From: Physcomitrium patens
Lineage: Eukaryota; Streptophyta; Bryopsida; Funariales; Funariaceae
DNA length: 64,000 nt
Direction: 5' to 3'
Assembly: GCF_000002425.4 (NCBI RefSeq)
Contig: NC_037273.1
Span: 1,815,996 to 1,879,995 of the forward strand
Both the position numbers and the translations under genes were made by a program. The notes beneath the pieces were generated by a model. It searched no databases. It saw only the letters and a list, made by a program, of their open reading frames with translations, and was not told where the DNA came from. This document shows, in pieces, positions 10,370 to 19,350 of this stretch. How positions within the stretch are numbered: position 1 is the stretch's first letter; the number at the start of each line of letters is the position of its first letter.

Positions 10370-10658
10370 TTTAACGTCTTAACCTTCGGCTAACCTTCAG
10401 AAAGAAGAAAAAAGAGTTTTGACAAGTGGACAATATTGGTTCAGAGGAGAGTACTCCGCAACCTCTAAAACGCCTTAAGACTCCAAGACGAGGGGTAATC
10501 CACTCTCTCCAAGAAGAATAAGGCTCCAATATTGAGAAAGAAGAGATATCAGTTTAGAGGAGGGTAATCCGCAACCTCTAAAACACTAGCACACCTTCAA
10601 GAAGAGGGGTAATCCACTCTCTAACAAGAAGGAACTAGCTCTTATACCAGTGAAAATG
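10370..10658 (-). repeat. Leader of B with duplicated repeat and tRNA-iMet-like site
   Basis: This is the untranslated leader between primer site and gag. It holds two imperfect ~110-bp repeats with GAGGAGGGTAATCCGC, the inverted pair AGAGG/CCTCT, and GAGGGGTAATCCACTCTC. This is a plausible place for packaging or dimerisation signals, but that is inference. At 10638-10649 the sense strand reads TGGTATAAGAGC, 11 of 12 bases of the initiator-Met primer site, but it lies about 24 nt from the LTR end. Confidence 0.6.
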
Positions 10659-10670
10659 CAGTCTCGACAA
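10659..10670 (-). promoter_or_regulatory. Candidate self-priming primer-binding site of element B
   Basis: The sense sequence TTGTCGAGACTG begins 2 nt inside the 5' LTR end. It is perfectly complementary over 12 nt to CAGTCTCGACAA within the same LTR (plus coordinates 10798-10809), which starts about 31 nt downstream of the TATA run and so near the expected transcript 5' end. The fission-yeast element Tf1 primes reverse transcription with exactly this arrangement. Confidence 0.6.
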
Positions 10671-10672
10671 AC

Positions 10673-11105
10673 TGTCACGGACACAAAATACAAACTTGAA
10701 ATCTAACAAGAAGTTCAAGAAGAAGTGGCAAAACTAGATTAAACAGATGAGTACATGAACAACACCAGAAAGGTGAGCTAGAACTCCAAGAGATGTGTTG
10801 TCGAGACTGAAGAACCCTTCAGCCTCGACTCCTATATATATTACTAAATAAGAAGCTTCTCGAGCTACTTCCGCTAACTAGGACGCTTCTCCAACAACTT
10901 CTACTAATTAGGAAACTTCTCGAGCAACTTCCTAGAATCTATTAGAATATTCTAGAACCTTCTAAGAATATTCTAGAACCTTCTAAGAGAAACTTTAGGA
11001 AATGTTCTAAGAATCTTCTAGAACCTTCTAAAGGAATCTTTAGAGAATCTTTAGATAATATTCTAGAAGAATATTCGAAGAATCTTCCAATGTATGTCCA
11101 TGATA
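10673..11105 (-). repeat. 5' LTR of element B
   Basis: This 433-bp LTR runs from TGTCACGGACA to TGTCCATGATA on the plus strand. TATA run 10833-10842, hairpin 10800-10829, and perfect TTCTAGAACCTTC heat-shock motifs at 10950-10962, 10971-10983 and 11016-11028. In the sense direction the order is U3 with heat-shock motifs, TATA, hairpin, R/U5, primer site. Confidence 0.93.
10800..10829 (-). promoter_or_regulatory. TATA-proximal hairpin in the 5' LTR of B
   Basis: It has 13-bp arms and a 4-nt loop, identical in sequence to 5073-5102. Its sense 3' arm contains the 12-nt segment complementary to the primer site at 10659-10670, so hairpin formation and primer annealing are mutually exclusive. Confidence 0.8.
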
Positions 11106-11171
11106 GGTAATCGACACTCTACTAAGAAAGAACTAGCTCTGATATCTCAAGTTAGTGTAGTCTCGACAAAC
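11106..11171 (-). repeat. Leader fragment between tandem LTRs (unit 1)
   Basis: This is a 66-bp piece of 5' leader. In sense it starts GTTTGTCGAGACT, the candidate self-primer site, next to the LTR at 11172, then a GATATCAGAGC segment resembling an initiator-Met site, and stops at GATTACC where the next LTR begins. It is repeated exactly or nearly so at 11605-11670. Confidence 0.85.
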
Positions 11172-11604
11172 TGTCACGGACACAAAATACAGACTTGAAA
11201 TCTAACAAGAAGTTCAAGAAGAAGTGGCAAAACTAGATTAAACAGATGAGTACAAGAACAACACCAGAAAGGTGAGCTAGAACTCCAAGAGATGTGTTGT
11301 CGAGACTGAAGAACCCTTCAGCCTCGACTCCTATATATATTACTGAATAAGAAGCTTCTCGAGCTACTTCCGCTAACTAGGACGCTTCTCCAACAACTTC
11401 TACTAATTAGGAAACTTCTCGAGCAACTTCCTAGAATCTATTAAAATATTCTAGAACCTTCTAAGAATATTCTAGAACCTTCTAAGAGAATCTTTAGGAA
11501 ATGTTCTAAGAATCTTTTAGAACCTTCTAAAGGAATCTTTAGAGAATCTTTAGATAATATTCTAGAAGAATATTCGAAGAATCTTCCAATGTATGTCCAT
11601 GATA
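11172..11604 (-). repeat. Tandem LTR copy 3 of the A/B family
   Basis: This 433-bp LTR is almost identical to 10673-11105. It sits exactly 499 bp from the previous copy and 499 bp from the next. Heat-shock motifs lie at 11449-11461 and 11470-11482; the third copy has mutated to TTTTAGAACCTTC. Confidence 0.92.
11299..11328 (-). promoter_or_regulatory. TATA-proximal hairpin in tandem LTR copy 3
   Basis: Its sequence is identical to the hairpin at 10800-10829, next to the same TATA run. Confidence 0.8.
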
Positions 11605-11670
11605 GGTAATCGACACTCTACTAAGAAAGAACTAGCTCTGATATCTCAAGTTAGTGTAGTCTCGACAAAC
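11605..11670 (-). repeat. Leader fragment between tandem LTRs (unit 2)
   Basis: This is the second copy of the 66-bp leader piece. AGTCTCGACAA at 11658-11668 (plus strand) again lies 2 nt from the LTR at 11671, so 11 of the 12 self-complementary bases are kept. Confidence 0.85.
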
Positions 11671-11797
11671 TGTCACGGACACAAAATACAGACTTGAAAT
11701 CTAACAAGAAGTTCAAGAAGAAGTGACAGAACTAGATTAAACAGATGAGTACAAGAACAACACCAGAGAGGTGAGCTAGAACTCCAAGAGATGTGTT

Positions 11798-11827
11798 GTC
11801 GAGACTGAAGAACTCTTCAGCCTCGAT
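11798..11827 (-). promoter_or_regulatory. TATA-proximal hairpin in LTR copy 4
   Basis: This is the same hairpin as in the other copies, with loop AACT and a C-to-T change at the last arm base. Confidence 0.7.
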
Positions 11828-11852
11828 CCCTATATATACTCCTACTTAGGAA

Positions 11853-12150
11853 GCTTCTCGAGCTACTTCTATTAACTAGGAAGCTTCTAGAAGGTTCCAG
11901 AGGCTTCCTTTCTAGAAGGTTCTAGAAACTTCTCGAGCTACTTCTATTAACTAGGAAGCTTCTAGAAAGTTCTAGGGGATTCCTTTCTAGAAGCTTCTGG
12001 AAACTTCTCTTCTAGAAGGTTTCAGAGACTTCTTTTCTAGAAGCTTCTAGAAACTTCTCTCTAAAAGGTTCCAGAGGCTTCTCTTTTAGAAGGTTCCAGA
12101 GGCTTGTTTTCTAGAGGTTCTAGAAACTTCTCTCTAGAAAGTTCTAAGGA
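11853..12150. repeat. Expanded array of heat-shock-element-like repeats
   Basis: About 300 bp are built from TTCTAGAAGGTTC, TTCCAGAGGCTTC and TTCTAGAAACTTCTC variants. Many satisfy TTCnnGAAnnTTC. It is an expansion of the U3 motifs of the neighbouring LTRs. Confidence 0.75.
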
Positions 12151-12168
12151 ATATGTCTCTAACAATAT

Positions 12169-13370
12169 TGAAATGCTCCATTCGATTCCATTAACGGGAG
12201 TCAGCAGGAAGAGAAAGAACCAATTCACACGACGGATGAGCCTGGTTCGAAGAGCCAATTGGATCCAATTTCTAGAATCCAATCCGGGTCCTCTTATCCA
12301 ATATAAGACCTGAATTGGCCGGGCAACCCAATGCAGTCTAATTACAGAAAAATCCAGGTCTTACTATGGGCCTTAGCCAATCTAACGCGAGGACCAATTG
12401 GACCCAATTATGCGAACATCCAGGTTACTATGGGCATCTTACCCAATATGAGACCTGAATTGGTCGGGCAACTCAATGTGGACCCGAGTACGGGGTTTCG
12501 ATTCTGTTTCAGGCTGTCCTATTCTCTGTGCCGTTTCAAGGAACGTTGTTTTCGGTAAATGGATCTCTTAAAGGTAAAAACGGAGGAGAAAGCTCTGACG
12601 GCGGGAGCCAATTTTGGATGTAAGCTCTGACGGTGGGAGCCAATTCCGGATCCAAGATGGAAGATTGAAGAAATTCAGAGGATAAGGTTAGGGGGAGAAT
12701 AAGTTTTTGAGGGGGGTATTTTTTTTTTTAGATCGGGATTTTTTTGGATCGAAGAGCTAGCTTCAAGCTCTTTTCAAGGTTACTAGTTCGGTTTCATTAG
12801 AGGTTTTTTTGAAGATCAGGGGGTTGGAGAGGAGCTTCATGCTTCGGGTCGGAGAAGAAAAGACGTAGAATTGGGTTTTTCTTCTTCATAGGGTTTTGGG
12901 AAGGCGGAGGCAATCATTGTTGAAGTCAGTGTTGTAATGGTGAATCGGGATTTTTTTTAATGAAATGGGTTTGATTACTCTTGACTGTTTTGTGAAATCG
13001 AGTTACGTTTGTGATTGAAGAATTAAAAGGGTGTCTAAAGGATTGAGTATGCGGAGTGAATGAAATTTATTGGATTAATCTAACAAGACAATCAGTGGAT
13101 ACAAGATCGTAAGTACAAAGCGGTATTGGAGATTAGCAGATTGGGTTGTTCGGGGTTCTCTGTAACGTCTAGAGACCTACCGGCTGGGGCAAAAAGGACT
13201 TCGATAAGCAGTCGAAGGGCATCCGTATAGATTTACGGTGTATTCTTGCAGTAGTTTATATTCCAGTAGTCAAAAACTGATAGACTGCTTGACTATTGGC
13301 AAATCTCCATACTACCTTCTACAGCTAGACGCCCGACGCATTCTCGAGTAGGAAAGCACATAATACGACA
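12169..13370 (+). repeat. 5' LTR of element C, missing its first ~154 bp
   Basis: This matches 19505-20706 base for base in length (1202 bp) with scattered substitutions, and ends ATACGACA. The 154 bp that open the 3' LTR (from TGTCGTGTTG) are absent; instead the A/B-family LTR remnant abuts at 12168. Confidence 0.9.
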
Positions 13371-13509
13371 AAAAGTGGTGAACGTGACGTGTAAGCTTGA
13401 GGTGGAAGGTATTGGATTTCGGTTGATTTTATCTTTATTTTATGGAAAACAAAAATAAAAATTTTGAAGGATTTTTGGGAGGAGTTTCTGGTGGGTAGTC
13501 TTCTAAAGG
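13371..13509 (+). other. 5' leader of element C
   Basis: This is untranslated leader between LTR and gag, alignable with the leader of D near 32310-32366 (shared CTTGAGrTGGAAGG). Nothing else is recognised. Confidence 0.5.
13376..13391 (+). other. Primer-binding site of element C
   Basis: TGGTGAACGTGACGTG starts 5 nt after the LTR end. Element D has TGGTGAACCCGACATGA at the same place. The TGG start fits a tRNA CCA end; I could not assign the tRNA. The C copy has decayed. Confidence 0.6.
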
Positions 13510-15219
13510 ACAAGGTATGCACATGGATTCTCTATTGCTAGTATGTTTCAAGCCTTCTCATTATCAATGCAGCAACAGCAAAGCAATGATTGAAAGGAAG
13601 CTTTGGCAACCAAAGCATTGCAAGCAGTGGTCAATAAAATTGATCAATTTAATGGAAGGAATATTTCAAGGTATTTAAGATGTTATGTTCGTGAAATGGA
13701 ATTAAATCGGGTTTCTGAGAAGAAAATGGTTGAACTATTTGGACTTTCCACGATACCGGAGATAAGAGACCAGATTACATCGATTACGGATCGTTATGGA
13801 AATTCATGTGAGGTTTTTTCACATGCATTGAAAGACAAATATTTCTTGGATGATGTTGATCGCGTTACTAAGAAGCTGTTTCTAGAATGGATTGAACGGC
13901 CCAATAAGAATTTACAAGCAATAGAGCTACTAAGAAAATTTGAGAGGTAGTACTCTCAATTGTCGAAGGTAGAAAAATTGACATTGGAGCCGAACAAAGT
14001 TGATCTATTTCTTCAAGCTGCTGAAGGAGAATTGCAAGGGAAATTAGAACTCCTTCTTGAAGACAAAGAAGAAGATGAAGGATTGACAAGAAAGTAGAAG
14101 AACGTTGAAGATGCGGTAGAGTTGCTTACAAAAAGAGAAAGGAGGAAGGATAGGAGCAATATTCCTAAAACAATACAAGCACCCAAAGCTCCAGTACGTA
14201 CAACACCACCAACAATGCCTATAGTTCAAACTTCGACATCCTTATCAAAGAAAGCAGATATGGGGATGGAAGAAATTATACGAAGAATACGAGATCTTCA
14301 AATCAAATTGGCAAGACTTGAAGAGAATACTTCTATAAACAATTCGAAGAATGTTTCAAAACAAGAATATGTACAAAGATGCATTTGGTGTGATGATGCT
14401 TCACACACTGGAAAAGATTACAATGAATTTAATAATATGATATGGCAGGGAATTATTTGGTGGAAAGCTGCGAAGATAGCATTGAAAAATAGAGAGGATC
14501 TTCTTCAAACCAATTTTGGCAAGGGAGGAATGAGAGCATTGGTTCAAGATTACCTAAAAGAGCATGAAACAGTAGCACGAGAAAGTGCAAGTTATGGTGC
14601 TAGAGTAGATGATGAAATTGGTGGAAGTACGGAAACTAGTGAGTTTTGGGCTTCTGCCATTTCTACAATGCAAGAAGGGAAATTACCTCGAGAAGCGTTA
14701 TTGAGAACTGCAGCTATAATACGAGGTAGAACAGGTTGGGAGGATCCTGTTGAGTCTCTTTCAGTTCATGCATATATTGCTAAGAGCCAACATGAAGCTT
14801 TCATGGAAGAAAAGAGACGAGGAAATTTTGATGATACTAGAGAAGGAAATTCTTCTAAGAGGCAAACTCGAAGAGACAAGGCTCAGGAGGCAGCTTCACA
14901 AGAATTACTTGTAAAGGATATCTCAGCATCATTGGAAGAAAAAACAAAGGAGACAAAAGATAAAGGCAAATCAATTGCTTATAAGCTACTTTCTGACATT
15001 GAAGCAGCAACAAATTTGAAAGGGGTGTTGGAAGAACGTATATTAAACGTTAAGGTGGAATTCACATTCAAAGAAGTTTTGGAAATTGTAAAGAAGGAGT
15101 TTCATGATGTTATCATTGACAACATTAAGCGAAAGAGACAATTTATGGGTGAAACTGGAATGAGTCATGCTATTGATGCAAGAATATATAAAGATGAAGA
15201 AGAGGTTGATATTGGTTAG
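13510..15219 (+). pseudogene. gag pseudogene of element C
   Basis: This encodes a degraded gag-like protein. Readable parts are 13603-13950 (KALQAVVNKIDQFNG; capsid-like segment) and 14122-15219 (365 codons; coiled-coil-rich, lysine/glutamate-rich). In-frame stops sit near 13589, at 13948 and at 14096 (TAG). The homologous gag of D starts MEKEGKRMEGG and shares ALQAVV-KID and the KRERRKDR block. I see no CCHC zinc knuckle in either copy, which is unusual for a gypsy gag, but the frames are too broken to be certain. Confidence 0.75.
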
Positions 15220-18200
15220 AAGTAACCAACAAATGAAAAGAATGGGTATAGTCAACGAGTACGTTTTGAAGATTCTAGTGACAAGGAAATGGAAACTTTG
15301 AGATATTATACTCGAAAGCATTGGGCAAGGGCAACTATTGAGGTATTCGTGAAAGTAAGAGATATAGAAGAACCAATAGTTGCTTTAGTCGACCATGGTT
15401 CTGAAATAAATTTCATGTCTAAAAATCTTAATAAGAAGCAAAAATGGCCAATTGATATGGAACATGGATGGGCAATTTGAGCAGCTAATAAAACACGGGG
15501 CGAATTATATGGAGCTTGTCCAGATGTCAAAATTCGGATTGGGGATGTTGCGACAGAGCAACATTTCTTTGTTCAGGATACAACGTCTTATCCGTTGATT
15601 TTAGGACAACCTTATATTATGGCAACACAGATGGAAACAAAAGTACTGGACGATGGTTCTGCTTCTGCAAGGGTACGTAGCGAGGATGGGAGGAAAGCTG
15701 TACAATTTCTAACAATACCTTCTAACCATGAACGGAATCCAGATAGGTTGAGGGAGAAACCATTGCCAAAGATTGTTGAAGGATTTCAAGATTTTGGGGA
15801 GGTACCACTGTAAAGCGAGATTATAGAGGTACAAAAGAGGAGGTACTCTTGCAAGATGAAGGTGCCTTTGATGCGAATTTTAAGGCTTTATTGGAGAATG
15901 GAAATATTATGTATAAGAAAGTTGATGATTTTAAAAGAAAAGAAAGAAAAAGATTATATGATATTGAAGGACAATTATGCAAGTAAGGTACATTGCAAGA
16001 TGATGAGAGGATTTTAGGTGTTTATGAAGAAAATGGACTGGAAGATTCATTGGAATTGATTACATCTATTGGGTTAGGGGATAATGATAAGATTGTTGAG
16101 ATTCATTCAAGAGAGGTTTATACCATACTTAAATCTTTTCAAGTACCAGAAGTCACTGTAGAGACGAGATATAAAACGACAGATAAGAAGGTAAAGCCTG
16201 TTGCCGGACCATTACTAGAAGATTCTAAAGAACAAATGGGAGAAGCATCAAAAGAAGCAAGTTTAAGAGATCCAATGAGTATTGGACACTAGTTTACTAG
16301 AGAGACTTTTGAAGAATTGAAGATTGGTTCTGATGGTTCTTTATTGCTGGAGGAAATTACTTGCTTCAAAAAGATGTTGGCTAAACAAGGTAGATCGTTT
16401 GCTTTCGAATCTCATGAAATTGGGTGTGTGGATCCAAATATTGTAACACCTATGGTTATCTTCACTGTACCACATGTACCTTGGAATCTAAGACCGATTC
16501 TAGTACCCAGGGTACATTTACCTAAATTGATTGAACTATTAAAAGAAAAGATAAAGATAAAAATATTGGAACCTTCATTTGCGCCGTATTCTAGTCAATG
16601 GTTTACGGTACCTCAAAAGAATGGATCACTACGGTTTATTCAAGATATGCAACCGGTGAATGCAGTAACTGTCAGGAATGCAGAAATTGGGCCTATTGTG
16701 GATGAATTTGCTGAGGCGTTTGCTGGAAGGGCGATCTATTCAATGGGTGACTTGTATTCAGGTTATGATCAATTTCAACTTGCCGAAGGAAGTAGGGATA
16801 TGACAACAATGAGGACACCACTTGAATTGGTTAGAATGTGTACTTTTCCTCAAGGCGCGACCAACTCAGTTGCGCATATGATGAATGGGATGAATAAGGT
16901 ATTGAGAGATTTTATTCTGCAAAAGACTATGCCTTTTTTGGATGATGTTCCTATAAAAGGGTGCAGAGAAGGAGAGAGGGATGAAACTTTAGATACGAGG
17001 GGGTGTCGCAAATATGTTGTTGATCATATACAAGATTGTGAAAAGATTTTAACTCGGCTTGGAGAAGTTCATCTTACATTATCAGTTATGAAGTCTGTAT
17101 TTGGAGTACGAGAGGTTGTGATTGTTGGACATTTATGTGGATCTTATGGAAGAAAACTAGATCCGACTAAAGTTGATGCAATTGGAAGGATGAAAGAAGA
17201 TTGTGATTCTTTAACAGAGGTTCGCAGGTTTTTGGGTGCATGTGTATTTTATCGAATCTGGATCCCTCATTTTACTCACATAGCGGATCCATTATATGAA
17301 CTGTTATGCAAGGGTTACCGATTTAAATGGGAAGAAAGGCATATTTAGGCAATGCAAAGATTGAAGAAATTATTGATGTCACCTCCAATATTGAGGAAGG
17401 TTGATTATAAGTGCAATAGACCAGTGATTCTTACTGTGGACGCTAGTCCAATTGCCATTGGATGGGCTGTGGATCAAGATGATTCAAATGGAAGTAGATT
17501 TGCAGTTCGATTTGGGTCTAAAGTTTTAAGTATTCGTCAGCGTGCATATTCGTAAGACAAAAGAGAACTTTGGGGAGTCTTTTCGGCTATGAAAGCTGAA
17601 AAGGACTATTTGATTGGGGCAGTAGTAGTAATTGAAACAGATTGCTTGCCATTGCTTGGAATGATTATTAACTGTTCAACGCCAGATATTGTAATGTTGA
17701 GATGGATTGCTTATATTAAATCACTAAATCCAAAATTTAAGCATATTACTGGGAAGGACAATTTAGTAGCAGACATGCTATCTCGAGCAAGATATGAGAG
17801 GGAGGACGAAATGGTTGAAGACATTGATGACGTCGGATTGAAATTCTATTCAATATTAAATCTCAACAGAGAAGACAAGCTATTTCTTGAAGAATCTTAT
17901 GAAGGAGAATTATTGGATATTGGTCATTACTTGAATACCTTGACTAAGCAGAGGAATTGGTCTACAGAAAAATTCAAACAAATAAGAAAAAAAGCATATG
18001 GATTTTTACTTCGAGATGGATTCTTATGGAAGAGACCAAAGAAAGGAATTGGGATGCCACAACGAGTGATAGGCAAAAAGGAAGAAAGACTAAAATTATT
18101 AAAGGAGTTTCATGATAGTTTATGGGCAGGGCATAGATGAATCAGGGCTACTTTTGCTAAACTCAAGGAACGATATTGGTGGAAAAATATGTATCGAGAT

Positions 18201-19288
18201 GTGCTCTTATTTGTAGAGTCATGTGAAATCTGTCAATCGTATTTTAATATCCGACATCAAGATGGTCTTCATCCTACGTATCCTCTGGCTATTCATTTTA
18301 AATGGGTTGTTGATTTGGTTATTATGTCGGTTGGGTTATGGCAGATGAGATATTTGGTTTTAGCTCGTGAAGATTTATCAAATCAAGTAGAAGGAAGAAC
18401 ATTGAGGACAAAATCTACAGAGGAGATTTGTAGGTTTTTGCTTGAAGATGTCATTTGCCATTACAGATGCGTAAGAAATATCACTGCAGATCGTGGAGAA
18501 TTAAATGCACAAGAAGCTCGTAAGTTCTTTGAAAGATGTGGAGTTAAACTATCACTGACTACTGCTTATAATCCAGAAGGGAATGCAAAAAGCGAACGCA
18601 GTCACCCACTGATTGTGAAGCATTAGTTAAAGCTTGTAATGGGAAAGTTAAAGAGTGGCCACGGCTTTTGTCATTTGCATTATGGGCTGATCGAACAACC
18701 TATAGTTCGGTGACAGAATATATGCCAGTAGAACTTATGACAAGTCAAAAACCAATTATGCCGATTGAAGAAAAGGTACTTACTTGGAGTATGCTACCAT
18801 GGGAAGATGGATTGACAAGAGAAGAACTTCTGGCTATTAGGATTCGACAATTGGAGTAAAGAACGGAAGATGTCCAAATAGCATTGGAAAGGTTAAAAAG
18901 AGCAAGGTTACAAAATAAGGCACGATTCAATAAGCAACATCGATTGAGATCAAAAGCAATCAAGAAAGGTGACTGAGTACTTGTTTATGACAATAGTCTG
19001 GATAATCAACATAGTACTTTGCAGAAATTTTCAAAACGTTGGTTTGGACCATATACAGTAACAACTGTTCATGATAATGCGACTTACTCATTACGGGAGT
19101 TAGATGGTACAAAATTGAAAATACTAATTGCAGGGAAGCAAGTAAAAATATTTAAATGAAAACACGCGGAGATGAATATGGAAGACCTTAATGAAGGTAT
19201 AGAGATTCCGCAGCAAGAAGATGAAAGTGATTTGGATAATGAAGGTGACGAAGACGAATTGGGCAAAGACGTAAAGGATATATTCTGA
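15220..19288 (+). pseudogene. pol pseudogene of element C (protease, RT, RNase H, integrase)
   Basis: This is a broken replication polyprotein. Order: protease 15289-15813 with VDHGSEINFMS (DHG in place of DSG/DTG) and ILGQPYI; a linker to 16292; RT 16317-17348 with SQWFTVPQKNGSLRF, PFLDDVP (FLDD in place of YxDD) and FLGACVFYR; RNase H 17352-18140 with LTVDASPIAIGWA and LVADMLSRA; integrase from about 18100, with HHCC domain (WAGHR to CEICQSY), WVVDLV, ADRGEL and the NPEGNAKSER segment. At the end a conserved tail (WFGPYTVTTVHDNATYSL) has no chromodomain. In-frame stops occur at 15478, 16290, 17346, 17553, 18138 and 18624, among others. Confidence 0.88.
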
Positions 19289-19338
19289 ATCAAACAGCAA
19301 TTGGATAAATTGGTGCATATCGAAGGATGCACAGGTTC

Positions 19339-19350
19339 AGAGGGGGTGGA
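19339..19350 (+). other. Polypurine tract of element C
   Basis: AGAGGGGGTGGA lies directly before the LTR start TGTCGTGTTG. Element D has the same tract (complement at 26552-26565). It primes plus-strand synthesis. Confidence 0.8.

Larger units (their letters stand above)
4946..11105 (-). mobile_element. Chromovirus B (Tcn1-like), near-intact
   Basis: This is a complete minus-strand element of about 6.2 kb: 5' LTR 10673-11105, leader, gag 9368-10369, pol 5892-9367 in the -1 frame, a small extra ORF 5418-5765, purine tract and 3' LTR 4946-5367. I see only two premature stops in its gag and pol coding regions. The reverse transcriptase resembles the Tcn1-like chromodomain elements I recall from fungi and non-seed plants. 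No target duplication can be assigned, because its left LTR abuts A and its right LTR abuts further LTR copies. Confidence 0.93.
11671..12168 (-). repeat. Rearranged LTR copy 4 with expanded TTCTAGAA repeats
   Basis: The first ~180 bp match the other LTRs, including the hairpin at 11798-11827 (one arm-end base changed) and the TATA run. From about 11850 the sequence turns into a degenerate tandem repeat of TTCTAGAAGGTTC-like units to about 12150. The normal U3 end (TGTCCATGATA) is missing; the copy stops at the truncated LTR of element C at 12169. Confidence 0.85.

Noticed and set aside
10638-10649. Initiator tRNA-Met primer site (TGGTATAAGAGC) for element B
   Set aside because: It is about 24 nt from the LTR end. 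First-strand synthesis from there would extend the LTR beyond its observed inverted end. Kept only as an alternative to self-priming.
10673-12168. CRISPR or satellite array
   Set aside because: The repeat unit is an LTR plus leader, with no short spacers.
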